Shown: positions 33,255 through 45,614 of the stretch, piece after piece
Layout of the letters: each line of letters starts with the position of its first letter
How positions within the stretch are numbered: the stretch's first letter is position 1
From: Halocafeteria seosinensis
Taxonomy: Eukaryota > Sar > Bigyra > Bicosoecida
Length of the DNA: 64,000 nucleotides
Assembly (NCBI GenBank): GCA_001687465.1
Contig: LVLI01000328.1
Location: 1-64,000 of the forward strand
Reading direction: 5' to 3'
Program-made: the position numbers and the translations under genes
The notes under the pieces: model-generated
Databases searched by the model: none
What the model was told of the DNA's origin: nothing
The model's input: the letters and a program-made list of their open reading frames with translations, nothing else

Positions 33255-36200
33255 TCAGTCAGTAGTAGTGATTCTCAACCGAAGCGGCTTTACTGAATCC
33301 AATTCAGTCATCTCCACGTCACTATCATCGTGTGAGGAATCATCACCTTCCTCGAACTGACGCTTGCAACGGCTTGGGGTCATGGAGAAGTATATTAGGG
33401 GCACAACGAACCCGAACGAGACAAGCAGCAACCGGTACGTCCCATAAATACTGGCAGGGATGCTACTGGGACTGAGTACTCTTTCTTCCTTGTAAATAGC
33501 TCGGAGACTTGAATACATGTTTACATAGCTCACATTCCCTGTCGTGAGATTTGCAAAGGTGTTTTCGTTGACATCTAGCAAGCCCGAGAAAGGCACTGGC
33601 CTATATCGGATATCCGGGTCGTCATTCGTCCTGTTCAACAGGTAATACTCTTCAACAAATCCTGAAATCACAGTGTGAGAGCTACCGAATATTACATGGT
33701 TATTGAAACTATCTAAACTAACCAGTTTCGTATCTTTTCCATCGCCAGGAAGTATCACTAGCGGCGGTTCGCCAGAATTATATCGGAGTTGGTAGATGAG
33801 CACCTGAATAGTGTTTGATTGTATCGTCTCCTGGTTGATGGGGGTCATATTGTTTGTCATTGTAGCCAATGTCACAATACCTTCATCATCAAAGTCCACT
33901 GGTAGGAACGGCGCACAGAATCCAGGATCAGCTACCCATGGTAGCTGCAAATTGTTCACTAACCTAGCGTCTGTCCTTGGCTCAAACGCTACTCCGCTTG
34001 GTCGAAGAATAACCGGTCCGAAGACAAATACATCTGATGTTGGTAGGTAATATGCGCTTACAGGTCCTCGGTATTCAGGATCGGAGCTTGCATAGTTACA
34101 ATAATTGACAATGTTTATCCTAGGCATTGTATGGATCCCTCTCAGAGTCAAGTATGCGCACGACAATGTTGAGTTGCTGTTGGAGAAGTCCATATAAGGA
34201 TAGAAAACGATGACTTCGTCGTTTCGTTCGTCAATCCAGCGGACAGTTATCTTGTCCGTATTTCTTTGGATCTCGTTCCATTTGGGCCAAGAAAATTTTG
34301 GCATGGACACTTTGGAGTTGTAAATTTCGTAAGAGCTGTTCGTTCCCTTGTCCCCAAAAACTTGTAGTGAACCCGTCCCCCAATGGGTGTCGTACTCTGG
34401 TGCGTACTCGACGAAGCAAAAATAGAAAAAATTGTTGTCAAGTACGCCAAGTCTCATTTGGGAGTCTCCGATATCGGTACTTTCTTTATCGTACTCATTT
34501 CGGTCGCATAGTTTGGAAAAGGAATACCACCCCGTGCGTTGTACTACCCATCCTGAAGATGTATCAAAAGCATATGTCGTTGTTAACCCTTCGGGTGTGT
34601 AATATACAAAAGTTTCTCGCTGAGCATCAAACGCAACATTGCATTCCGTCCCTCCATAGGTTGGCAACGTAAGACACTGAGTATCCGCCCTGATGCTTGC
34701 ACCTGTTGCAAAGTACTTGCAATTCCCATTTCCCTCTGGGAAATTCTCGTCGAAAAAATGGAGGACGGTAACGCCGCTGTGCAATCTATATATGTCTCGG
34801 AAATCGCAAGAGAACTCTAACTTGTTGAATATGAAGTGTATACAAGACTCCATGCACGCTTCAGTAAAATTGCTCACTAAAAATGTTGAGGGCGAGAGTC
34901 CTTGGTATCGCTCGAAGCCTGGTAGTTCTAGTGTGTTGTGCAATAGAAGACAATAAGGACGGCGATCAAAACGGCATTGGATTGAGAGGTATTCCAATTG
35001 ATTCAATTCCGCAGAGGGTGGCAACGGTAATACTAACTGTGGTACTTTGTTTCTCAATTGAGAATTCGTACTAATGGCCATCGGCGCCGGAAATTGTTTG
35101 CCAAAGGAATCCTTATACACGGCCCAATCCAAGAAGGAGTGTGTTATCATTTCAAACAGTTCTCCTTGTTCACTGCTCCCAGGGCACATATTCAGAGTAT
35201 TCTGTTGCCCCTGGTGGACCGATATTCTGGGTGGATTTTTTGCCTGAGTAAGTGCACCGCGAGCAAAGTATGCGCAACCAATGCCGAATTCACAAGTAAC
35301 CGTAGCAGGCTGACAGTATCCCGGAGGAATCGTTTCAAAGCGAGCAGATAATTCGGTAGCGTTTTCATACTGCCACACTTCATACGCCCCATACAATGCA
35401 GTGGCAATCAAAATCATTACCTGCGAACACAGAACCGCTGATTAAGCAAACGAATAGCCACACGTGAGCCTACATAACAACAGACTTACAGATGCACATA
35501 GCCCACTTCTGGTAGGTGGGCGAGCTAAAGGCTTGGCTTTAAACAGATCTACCTTAGCACCCACCCTTGACAGTTTCCCGCTGCCGAGGACTACCATGTC
35601 CTCTTCTCGCCAATGCGAGCGTCCAAGGACTATTTGTTTACCGCGAGAGCTATCCTTGCGAGTCCCTCCTTCGCCGGTATAGTCTATTGCGCCACTCTTG
35701 CTGTGTTTTCCCGACGTTTCACCCCAAGACGGTACTTTGCCGGCTACGGCTTCTGTCTCCGAAGGGACTTCATTGTTCGAAGGACAACAACATAATACCA
35801 ATGATAGAATCGGAAGCAGCAGTCCCAGGATACCAAACACGACTTGAAAGGCGTTATATATCCTTGCGGGCATACTACTAATTGTCAACGCCCTCTGTTC
35901 TGTCGAAACAGCTTTAATGCTAGGGTACAAGTTCACGAGGCTAACTTTACCGACGCCAAAGCGACTGAAGTCTGTGCCAACGTTTGGTTGAGGTCCCCAA
36001 TACGAAACGGCTTCATAAACGAGCTTCGGAGTGTTCTTACTTCGGTTAAGCAAATGGTATTCCTCAAGAAACCCGGAGAAGGCTGAGCGTTCCCTCGAAT
36101 AAAGGGTGGCATGGTCCGCGAAACTGTCCAGCGTCACCAGCGCGTCGTCCTGGAAAGGGAATTTCATAGAAGGGTTCAGTTCATCCCTATCCATCTGAAA

Positions 36201-39200
36201 GACGAAAAATCTCACTTCGGTGGCCTCATACAGCTTTTGTTGGTATTGTGGGCCTAGGAATGCCGCCAGTGTCATTTTATTAGTGTCCACACTCGAGTAG
36301 TCCACAGGTATCAACGGAGCGCATTCGAAGCCATCACAAGCCACTCTCCTATAGTTTTCGTCTGCTGTGAGATTGTACAAGGCTCCAGTTCTCGTCACCA
36401 GAGCAGGACCAAAACTGTAAACATCGTTGTTAGGAAGGTAGTATGGGATAAGCCTGCCCTCGTAGGTATTTGGCGAAGCACCGTTAGGATCATAGGCGTA
36501 GCAATTCGGAACAACTTTCAGGACCGGTTTGTCATGAATGGTTTTCAGAACGAAATAATGACAAGAAGTATACGGGTCGACGGTAGACTGAAAATCGGGG
36601 TACGGATAGAAGACAATAAATTCTGCCTCACTAGTATTGCTTCTTACCGCAGTGAGATGGGCATTATCGGGCGGAAATCCCCCGTATACCATTATTCCTG
36701 GCAACGCCTTGACACTTGTGTTTCCTTCACGATCGATTACATGCAAACTTCCATTTTTCCTCTCGTCGCCAAGGCAAAAGTAAAAATAGTTTTCATCGAA
36801 GACTGCTAGCCTGATGAAGCTGCAGTCAGTATCACCAGAAAAAGTATGGTTTTTGTCAATTCTGCTTTGCCACCCCACACCGTCGACATAGTGTAGCACC
36901 CTGGGTTGTCTTCCCCGCTGGTAGTCCTGTACTAGCGATTGCCGCTCGGAATCAAACGTAAGCTCACTGGGGGGACGAAAGATACAGTCCCTAGTCGCGG
37001 AAAAAGTTGTAGCCAAAGACCCATTTTGCACAAGGTGTATCAGACACAAACCCTTAACAGCATCACATGGTTCAGTTATAGCATCATAAAAATGAACATA
37101 AACCTGCAACAAGGCTCGGTCAACGCCAAAGCGGAATGCGGCAAGTGTGCAGATCTGGTTGCAGCTGAAGCACTTCCGAAGGTTAGCCATAGCGTCGTCC
37201 GTATCGTAGCATCTCTCTTCTCCGCACGAGTGCTGGCGGATGTCCGTAAACCTTGCAACTATATTTGAGGACGATTTGTGGGAAGTCGCTAAACGCCTCT
37301 CCTCAAATGACGGTAAGCCAAGAGTGGCATGGAGCAGCGCACACTCGTGAGCAGTGTCGTGGCAGGCCATTGAAAAGTATTCAAGCTGGTTTGAGAATCC
37401 ATTCGATGGCATCATCAAAATTGCAGAAGTTGCATTGGGTGTCAGATAGAATTCCGGGCCTTGGCCGGATGCGTCCCGGGTTGTAAGGGATCTTGCATAT
37501 AACGGTACCAGCCTAGCGAATTCAGAGACCTTCGGTATTTCCCATGAAAGCGTCGTTCGGCCAAGTATAGCTATAGCCTCTCCTTGGTTGCTACCACCAG
37601 GACACAGGTATATACTATCAGTCGTCTCGTCGGGCCCCATGGTAACCAAAGCTGGATTCTTCTCTATACTATAGCTGCCTGAAGGTTTGTAGACACATCC
37701 AACTGGGCTCTTACAAGTCATTGTCGCTTTGGTACAGGTTCCAGCTTCCATTGTTTCGATCTTTGTGGTGAAAGAAGATGTTGTCTGATATTCCCGTATT
37801 TCATATACCGTAAACAAAGCAACAGCCACTAGTACCAATACCTGCGTACACAAATAAACTATCGAATTGATAGGAGGTGCGGGCTGCTAATAATTGCGCT
37901 CATGTACACCTACCGTCGCTAACAGCCCACTTCGGGTAGGAGGGCGGTATAAAGGTTTATATTGAAACAAATCGGTAACTACAATGATTTTCTGCAAGGG
38001 CCCACCGTTAGTCCGAATTATGTCTTCTTCCTTCCATACGTCCCTTCCTAGAGTGCCTCTGCGTGGATCGCTTCCTCTCTCAGCTTCGTACAAGCATGGG
38101 CTAATATCGGGCACCGTTGTCTCTTTGGATTTTGTGACCGGCTCTGTAACTTCCGTAAGCGGATTTCGAGTCAGTGACGCTCTCGGCGTTTCTCGCTTAC
38201 CCTTCACAAAACAGGCACAAAACACAAGAAAAACTACGGGAACAAAGAATCCCGTCAATACGAAAATCTGGCGGAACACGCCATAAGCGTTGGAAGGTAT
38301 ATCACTCCAGGAAAGGACTCTGCGTTCACTGTATACAATCTTCAAGGCGGGATACAAGTTGATATAATGGAGGAATCCCAGGGTGTGTGGTTTATCCACG
38401 CTTTCCTCTGACGAAGGACCCAAATAGGACACTTGACGAAACCTTGTAGATTGCTCATTGGACAAGGAGTAATGCTCTTCCACAAAACCCGTAATGTAGC
38501 TGCTGCTTGTATTTGCAAGTGACATGCTGCCAAAAGTTTCCAATGTCGCGGTGGCCCCGTCCGAGCAAGGAGCCAAAACTGTTGATTTCCCCAAGCTTCC
38601 AAAGACCTGGTACACAGAAAAATAGACATTTCTGCCTCCTAAAGGCTGGGCAGTCATTTTAGGCATACTTGCTAGTGCCAACACGTTCGTTCTGCCCACT
38701 TGGAAATCCGCAGGAAGATAGGGAGCGCAGCTGCCTTCGACACATACATGTGAGCGCATTGACTCCTCTGCATTCGGGATCGATACAGTACCGTCACCAA
38801 AAATGACTGCAGGCCCATATAAGTAAGCTTCCAAACTACCCAAAAAATACGGCGTTACCGGTCCTTGATAAAAGTACATGCCATTGGCATGGCCAATACA
38901 GTGGGGTATTTCGATCGTTGTGGGAGTCTCCGTCTCTGCTTTCCAGGAGAAACAATACCAGGCTCCGTCCATGTCAGAGTTGATGTCGGAGTACGGATAA
39001 AATATGAATATACCATTTTCGCTGAATAGGTCGCGCCTTACATCCAAAGTCCCGTCGGATGACAGTCCCGTTCCTGGCGTGCTTAGTGCAATACGGTTTG
39101 TCAGATTTCCCGTTCCGTCGAACACCTCCAGAGACATAGTTCCCGTGAACTCTTCTTGACATATGAGAAAAATCCTTCCTTCGAATGTCCCAAGCTTCCT

Positions 39201-40463
39201 ACTGCTGCTATCTCTTGTACAATCAGAAGTTGGAAATGGTTGTTGATTCACCGTCCATCCAGAAAGTTTGCTGAACCTGTGATAGAACAATGCCGAGTTC
39301 CCTCCCCATACCGTGAACGTACTAGAAGTGACATCGAAGCTGAAATGAGTCTGAGAAGGATATTCTGAGAAGAATTCTGTGCACTCAAGTTCCAACAAGT
39401 GAGAGCCATTTGCAAGATCCATCGCGCACAAGGAAGAAAATCCATTGTCTACTCCCTCGAATAACAATACCGCGACATCATCATCCAATTGGTAAGTTTC
39501 CTTTATTTGGCACGACAATACGGACCCTTGGCTACACGGTGAGACTAAATTTTCGGGAAGGATGGTCGTCTTACGGGTCTTCGTTTCGGGAGCAGTACTA
39601 TTCTCGAATCCGGGAACACTGACTGTGTTATACACGACGACACAATTTCTGAGCCGATCTAGGTTATATACCTCACAAGAGGCAGTAATGTATCTCAATT
39701 CGTTCAGAGCAGAAGGCGGTAAGTATCCGATACGAGAACTTATACGACCATTCAATCCTTTCATACCACCGACGATAAAGTAGTTACGATGATCTTCGGT
39801 TTGTGTGTCCTCCCAGTGGAGAGTAGTGTGACTGGCCAAAACGAAGGCCTCTGACTGAATTCTACTTCCCGCACAAATACCAACATTCGTAGTCGTTATT
39901 CTGGGCTTGAGGTACCCCGCCCTTCCATTGTGTTCGGCCGTTAGATTTCCATGGGAGGTAAAAATGCATCCCATTGCGCAGTGGCACGTGATGCTAACAT
40001 TCTCGCATGCGCCTGGTGGCAATGTCTCCATTCTACTTTCAGATTGAATTGTAGAAAAATACTCCCACACTTGATATCCCCCGTAGGATGCCGCTGCCAA
40101 TAACACGAAAACCTGTGGACAATGCAGAGAACATGAACCAGGTGGGTCATATCTAATTGTTGCGTTCGAGGCACTTACAGTCGCTAGGATCCCACTCCTT
40201 GTTGGCGGGCGTTGAAATGGTGCGGCTTTTAGGACATCTCCTTTCCGCAACAGAGTGTTTTTCAAAGCCCCCGTGTCTTGTATGACGTCGTCTTTTACCC
40301 AATACTCTCGTCCAACAGGTACTTTGGAGTCAGATTGGCCATTCAAAGCTGTTCCCAGTGAGTAGATATTTCTCGCAATTGGCTTCTCGCGTTTTTCCGG
40401 TCCTTCAAACCCTCGTGACTCCGGTCTCCATGGCTTTTCCCTTCGCTCTGGTACATCAGACAT
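33255..40463 (-). CDS. 2,333-aa membrane protein of three repeated TM-ectodomain-TM units
   Basis: Four exons (40463-40179, 40112-37914, 37841-35490, 35420-33255) join in phase 0. Each large exon encodes one unit: a transmembrane helix followed by ET-x-P-P-G-x-C-like text, an ectodomain of about 600 residues with Cys pairs, many N-x-S/T sites and conserved phrases (CPG...QGE, FVEEY-H-LLNR, VNLYPS-K), a second transmembrane helix, and in units 1 and 2 a linker. Both linkers have exactly 98 residues after the helix and share GR-x-W-x-E-E-D and RPPTRSGL; the 95-residue N-terminus ends the same way (RPPTRSG). Predicted helices lie near 93-114, 706-730, 827-848, 1490-1514, 1611-1632 and 2269-2291. 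Function and family are unknown. Introns fall right inside the first helix of each unit. Three separate genes is the alternative, but units 2 and 3 would then lack starts and linkers. Confidence 0.8.
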
Positions 40464-41673
40464 GATGACAGAGGAGGAAACAACCTTGCACAGTCACAAT
40501 ATACGCCTATCCAAAACTTTGAACAGCCGTATCTCCTACAATTCGGAGGGAAAACCTGGTACTTTAACCCGCTCGCGGGACATCAATCGCGGAAAATCCT
40601 GCAGGACGAAACCCCAAGGAATGATTGTCCTCTTCGAACCAGAGATCCTTATTACAGAAGCGCAGGAATCCTGGCCACACGTAGCTTACACGCGGCACCG
40701 CCGCTGAAGCAAGACGATCGCATTTTTTACCGAACCATGAAGGGAATGAGAGTGCTAGCCGTTCTTCCCTTGCACCGTTGACGAGTTCGCAGATTTTCTC
40801 GAGATCGGATTCCAGGAAGGAGACAGGACCAGTTGTTCTCTAGAGCAATATCTCCTCACATTTTAACCAATCCTCTAATGCGATTGGATCGCCATGAATG
40901 AACATAGAAAATGCGTAGCTGAAGGCAGTCATCGACCTCCTGCAGCAGCGGCGCTTGTCTCCAGAGTCTCGCTGGCGCTGGAGATCTCGCCGTCCACTTG
41001 GGACTCCTAATTGGGAAGACTTGGATTCTTGGCCATGTGATTTTGAAGTAGTTTACTACCCTCAACAACCTCTTAGATTGCTGCCTCTTGCATCGAAACG
41101 CTCCCTAGGTGCTTGGCCCTCCTGTTTTCCACTGATTCAATTCATTGGGGCCGCACTCTAGGATAGGCAGCAATCCGATCGGTCTGTAGTAAGGAGACTC
41201 ATGTTCCACACCTCGGAGACTGTCACCTGTTGCACAAAATCTTTTCGGCAGATATTCGGGTCTCATGGAGGGGTATAATCCAATCAACAACCGTGCTAAA
41301 TTGGGCTGTTGGTTGCATCGTAGAGATTGTTGACTCCGCTTGAAGGGTTGATTGACTCAAGATGCCAACTTGATGCAATCATATAGCCCGCACACTCTTA
41401 TACTAGGATCCAGAGCTCCCATGGAAACAAATACCTTGCTGAATTGCTTCCAGGGTTGAGCTACCAATCCGAATGGACTTTCGGCATTGACGCTTCCTTC
41501 CTGGAAGTCACCACAAGGCAATCATTTCGTCGCCTTTTACATGACGACATTTTCAGCAGTCCCTACGCCCTTCATCGGCGGACTTTAGCCGGGATTTGAG
41601 ATGTGAGATGAAGATGGAAATATTCTAGCGTTGTGGTGTTGGATAGAGTGATAGGAGCTAGAGAGAAGATATA
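40464..41673. other. divergent intergenic region, about 1.2 kb
   Basis: It separates the triple-unit membrane protein gene (-) and Rpn3 (+). Only short frames without domain features were seen. Promoters of both genes must lie here. Confidence 0.4.
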
Positions 41674-43728
41674 ATGGCACGCAAAGAGCAAGCGAACGCC
41701 ACCAAAAACAAAGAGGCCGAGAAAGCTAAGAAGGCCAATGAGCCGAACAAGAGGCAGAGGCTAACTCCCAATGAATGTAAGTGATCGACTGTTCCAAAAT
41801 CAGAGGTTCCTTGCGAGAAATAGAAGATACACAGTTAGATGTGTCTTTGGGAATTGGAATTCAACCCTGAAGGGTGGGTGCTGATACCCCCGTATGCTTT
41901 TTGTGGTTTTCGTGGTCCCTCATCCCGCCCCTAGAAGGCCGGCCCCCATGCTTTTTGTCTTTTTGATGGACACATTATGTGTTTAATGATGGTATACAGG
42001 GTTGCATAGGAGCATAACGTTGATCCATAAGTCGGTCGTAGAGCGTGACAATCGAGGAATCTTGCGAGCTCTTCGTTATATGAGCCACATACGCACCTAT
42101 GTTGGGAGCGACAAATTGCTGGAAGTCGCCAAGAGCGTCATTGAGGATGGGAAAGCATTTAATGCTGTTCATGAGGTCTTTAGTGCAATTCAGGAGCACG
42201 AAAAGTCTCATGGGAAATACAACAAAGATTGGGAGATGCCGGAAGCTCTCCTGGAAGCGGTGAAGCGATATGAGGAAGGGGGCGAGGAGACGACGCAGCA
42301 GCAAGATGGTGACGTGGAAATGCAAGATGGTAGCGCTGCTTCGGCTTCGGTGTCGTCAAAGGATAAGAAAGGTCAAAAAAAGGCAGAACCCAAGGACAAG
42401 AGTGGCTCAAGTGAAGAGAAGAAAGGGGAAGAATCGGCTGCGAAAAAGAAGGAGCAAAAACCTCGCATCGCGTTGATCAAAACGCCCAAAACATACAGCC
42501 CAGCACAACCTGAAGTGGTTGCGTACTTCTTGACTCTCGGAAGCTCCATTTTGCTGTATCAACGCCAATTCGACAAGGTCTGGAATTTTACAGGAAAGAC
42601 CATTGAGTGGATCACCAGTATAAATCGTCGTTTGCTGGATATTTTCTCGGCAAAGAATTTTTCCCAGATGGCGTTCGTGGCTGAGCGTGAGGGTAAATTG
42701 GGAAGCCTTAAGGATTATTTTTTGAATGCGTATCGTACCGCCTGCCTCCGACATGATGAAATGGGACAGGCCACTCTATTGAATCTCTTGCTGCGAAACC
42801 TGTTGCAGCAACGTCTTTACGACCAAGCGCAAAAGCTGATCTCCCTCACGAATTTCCCCGAGCGGGTTTCAAATAATCAACAGGTTCGCTACTTGTTTTA
42901 CAAAGGGAAGGTACAAGCAGTTCACTTAGATTACACAGACGCATATCAGACTTTGCTTCAAGCGTTTAGGAAAGCACCCGCTACAACTGGTTTTGGCTTT
43001 AAGCTGCAAGTGCAGCATGTCCTAATTATTGTGCAACTGCTTCTTGGAGAAGTCCCAGAGAAGTCCTCATTCCACACAAAGAGGCCAAAAGAGAAACGGG
43101 GGTTAGAACCGTATTTCTTCCTTACCCAAGCTGTACGTATAGGAAACGTTACGGGGTATCGAAATACAGTTCAAAAATACGAAAAGCGCTTTATCGAGGA
43201 TGACACTCTCTCGTTGGTGCTAAGGCTCCGTCACAACGTTATTAAGACTGCGCTGAAGAGTATTGCGGCTTCTTATAGCAATATCAGCTTCGAAGATGTC
43301 GCCAGTAAACTTACTCTACAATCGGCAGATGATGCGGAATTCTTATGCGCGAAGGCGATTCGAGATGGAGTAATCGAGGGATCTTTGGACCATGAAACGC
43401 AGAGTCTGCGCAGTAAAGAAGTTGCCGACATCTACTGCACCTCTGAGCCGCAAGAAGCCTTTGATAAGCGCATTAAGTTCTGTTTGGAGATCCGAAATGA
43501 AGCTGTGAAGGCAATGCGTTATCCCGCCGAAGCCGTAAGTTTGTTTTAGTGCGTGATATGACACTACAGCTATTGACAACTTTGTATTTGTTTTATTTCT
43601 GTCCGCAGTACAAGAAGGAAATCGATGCTATGGAAAGCGCCAGAAGAGAAGCAGAAGAAGAAGAAGACGAAATTATGAAGGCGCTAGAAGACGAGGAAGA
43701 AGGCGATGACGAAGACGATGTTTTTTAG
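41674..43728 (+). CDS. 26S proteasome regulatory subunit Rpn3/PSMD3
   Basis: Three exons (41674-41776, 42000-43534, 43609-43728) join in phase to 585 aa. After a lysine-rich start, the protein shows the Rpn3 TPR-like region and PCI domain: YFLTLGSSILLYQRQFDKVW, YFLNAYRTACLRHDEMGQ, LLLRNLLQQRLYDQAQKL, VRYLFYKGKVQAVHLDYTDA and LLGEVPEKS are typical of the family. The last exon adds YKKEIDAMESARREAEEEED and an acidic tail. Rpn3 is a lid subunit of the 19S particle. A Lys/Glu-rich insert at about 130-195 lengthens it relative to other Rpn3 proteins. The first intron, 223 nt, is unusually long here. Its stop lies 37 bp from that of DGAT2. Confidence 0.95.
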
Positions 43729-43765
43729 TTGCTCTGCAGCGCCCTAGACTGTGGAATTACAGCGC

Positions 43766-45353
43766 TTACTCGCTGAGTGGTGATGACGCTGGGTGATCTC
43801 CTATTGTTTCTTCGTCGTTTACATCGCATTCCAAAGGATAGTCTGCACCGAAGCGCCGACGATTTTCTTCGTATATATCATGTAGTTGCTTTATGTACCT
43901 GTTTCATCGTGAACAGCAATGTTGTAGCAATAGGAAACATACAGTCTCCACTCAGACAAATATACGTACTTTGCGTGCCATTTATCAATTTCTTCTTTGG
44001 AAGGCTCCTCGATTTTCGGGATGTCGATGGGTGATCCAATAATAACGTTGAGCGGGTGCCTATGGGGCATAAATCCAAAGCTATACTGAAATATTCCCCT
44101 ACCGTATGCCAGCGGTACAGTAAAACCGAAAAGCTGGATCATTTTAGATTGTAGTTGTGCGAATATGCCGTCACCGTGCAGCTGTAACGCCCCCAATGAT
44201 TACTCTACCCTAGCGTACAAAATGCGGACCGGCAAAAAAATCACTACGTACCGTCCGAAACACATCATTTTCGCCGAAGGAAATTGCCGGGATTACGGAG
44301 GCGCCATGCCGCAAAGCCAGCCGAATGAACCCTTTCCTCGTATTCAGAGTGAGATTCATACTCTTAGGTTGCGCTTTCAAAGCCTCTCTAGCTCCTCCTG
44401 CAAAGAGTTTTGTCAGAATGAGCTGGGTTAACAATCCGACAGTGGATCGCCGTAGCGTCTTACCGACAACAACCGCAAAAGATTTGCCTCGACTCAGACA
44501 ATAGTCAGCCGACTCTCTGCTGGCATCTGCAAAATACACCCTTAGACGCGAATGCAGGAACAAGAGATTGGTGTCGTTTACGTTCCCGTTTTACCTATGA
44601 AGCCCACCGCCATTAGTAAGTCTCTCCATATAGGGACTAAGAAATTTGATGTTACAGTCATCAGCCGGAAGTCTAAGTTGAGCTTATCTCGCACGCTCGA
44701 GGGATCCATAGCAAACGTTGTCACGTGACTGATTCCCAAGATACTGCCTAAAGAGCAGAAGAACCAAAGTGCTTCACGGATGTGTTCAGACGAAAAGTAC
44801 CGGACTTACCCGTGGGGATGACATGCAATAATATGCGGCTTCTTCGGATCCGGTTTCTTTCCTGCAGTCATCATGCAAGACGTTGGATAGTGAACCACAG
44901 TGACCCCTCTAAACTCTCCGATTCCTACATACCGGCCATAAAAACCCTGGCGGGAAAATATTCGGCAAAGTATTTCCATAACGTCAATTTCTGCATCCAG
45001 CGAAACATTCGTCCGCCTCGCGAAGGAGTCTTGCGGTCAAAGGCTAGCATCCAACTCTGAAGACGCAACCACCAGTTATCGTTGTATCCGCATGCCACAT
45101 ATGGTCGTAATTGCTTCCTTACCAAGTACGCCAGAATAATGGTTCGAGCCCACGAGGGTCCAAACCACAGGACCACAAGATTCAGTGTGGTCAACGACGG
45201 GCCCAGGAGGATCGTAAACAACACAGCCGCCGTCTGTAGACGGCGCTTCAGGGGAATACCGAGAGGAGCAAACGTTATCCCACATATCGTAAAACCTTGC
45301 TTCGTATCGTCATCGTCGGAGGCTTTGACCTCCTCCATGCTGTTTTTCGACAT
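43766..45353 (-). CDS. diacylglycerol O-acyltransferase 2 (DGAT2)
   Basis: Seven exons (45353-44933, 44861-44810, 44743-44595, 44526-44464, 44397-44252, 44181-43970, 43898-43766) join in phase to 391 aa, normal for DGAT2. The membrane hairpin lies at about 40-85. The catalytic HPHG is at 155-158, followed by PIWRDLLM, DASRES, AVVVGGAREAL, KGFIRLALRHGASVIP and SFGEND, then YGRGIFQYSFGFMPHR and PSKEEIDKWHAKYI. DGAT2 makes triacylglycerol from diacylglycerol and acyl-CoA on the ER and lipid droplets. Five introns interrupt conserved motifs, and each junction restores the family text. The last 25 residues are acidic and specific to this protein. Divergent from the TMEM245-like gene, 261 bp apart. 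Confidence 0.95.
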
Positions 45354-45614
45354 TTTTCACAACTTTTTCCCACAAGGTCAATACGTTCCGAAAATCATTA
45401 AATTTCACGTAAATACCTCTGACAACCCTGTATAGGGGGTGTAATATAACGAGAACGCCAATGAAACCAGCTCCTTCTCCCCCAAGTTGAAGTTTTTGTG
45501 AAGATGGGTATGATCTTGTGTGGTAGTGGGTTATTTAATGCCATTTAGGCGAGTTTGAGTGACGTATATGTAGATTTAGATGGAGAGAAAGAGTGGAAGT
45601 ATGTCTGATACGGA

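Noticed and set aside
33255-35417. Each long minus-strand frame as a separate gene
   Set aside because: The frames at 35417 and 37853 lack natural starts, and both connect in phase through good GT-AG introns to the preceding linker.
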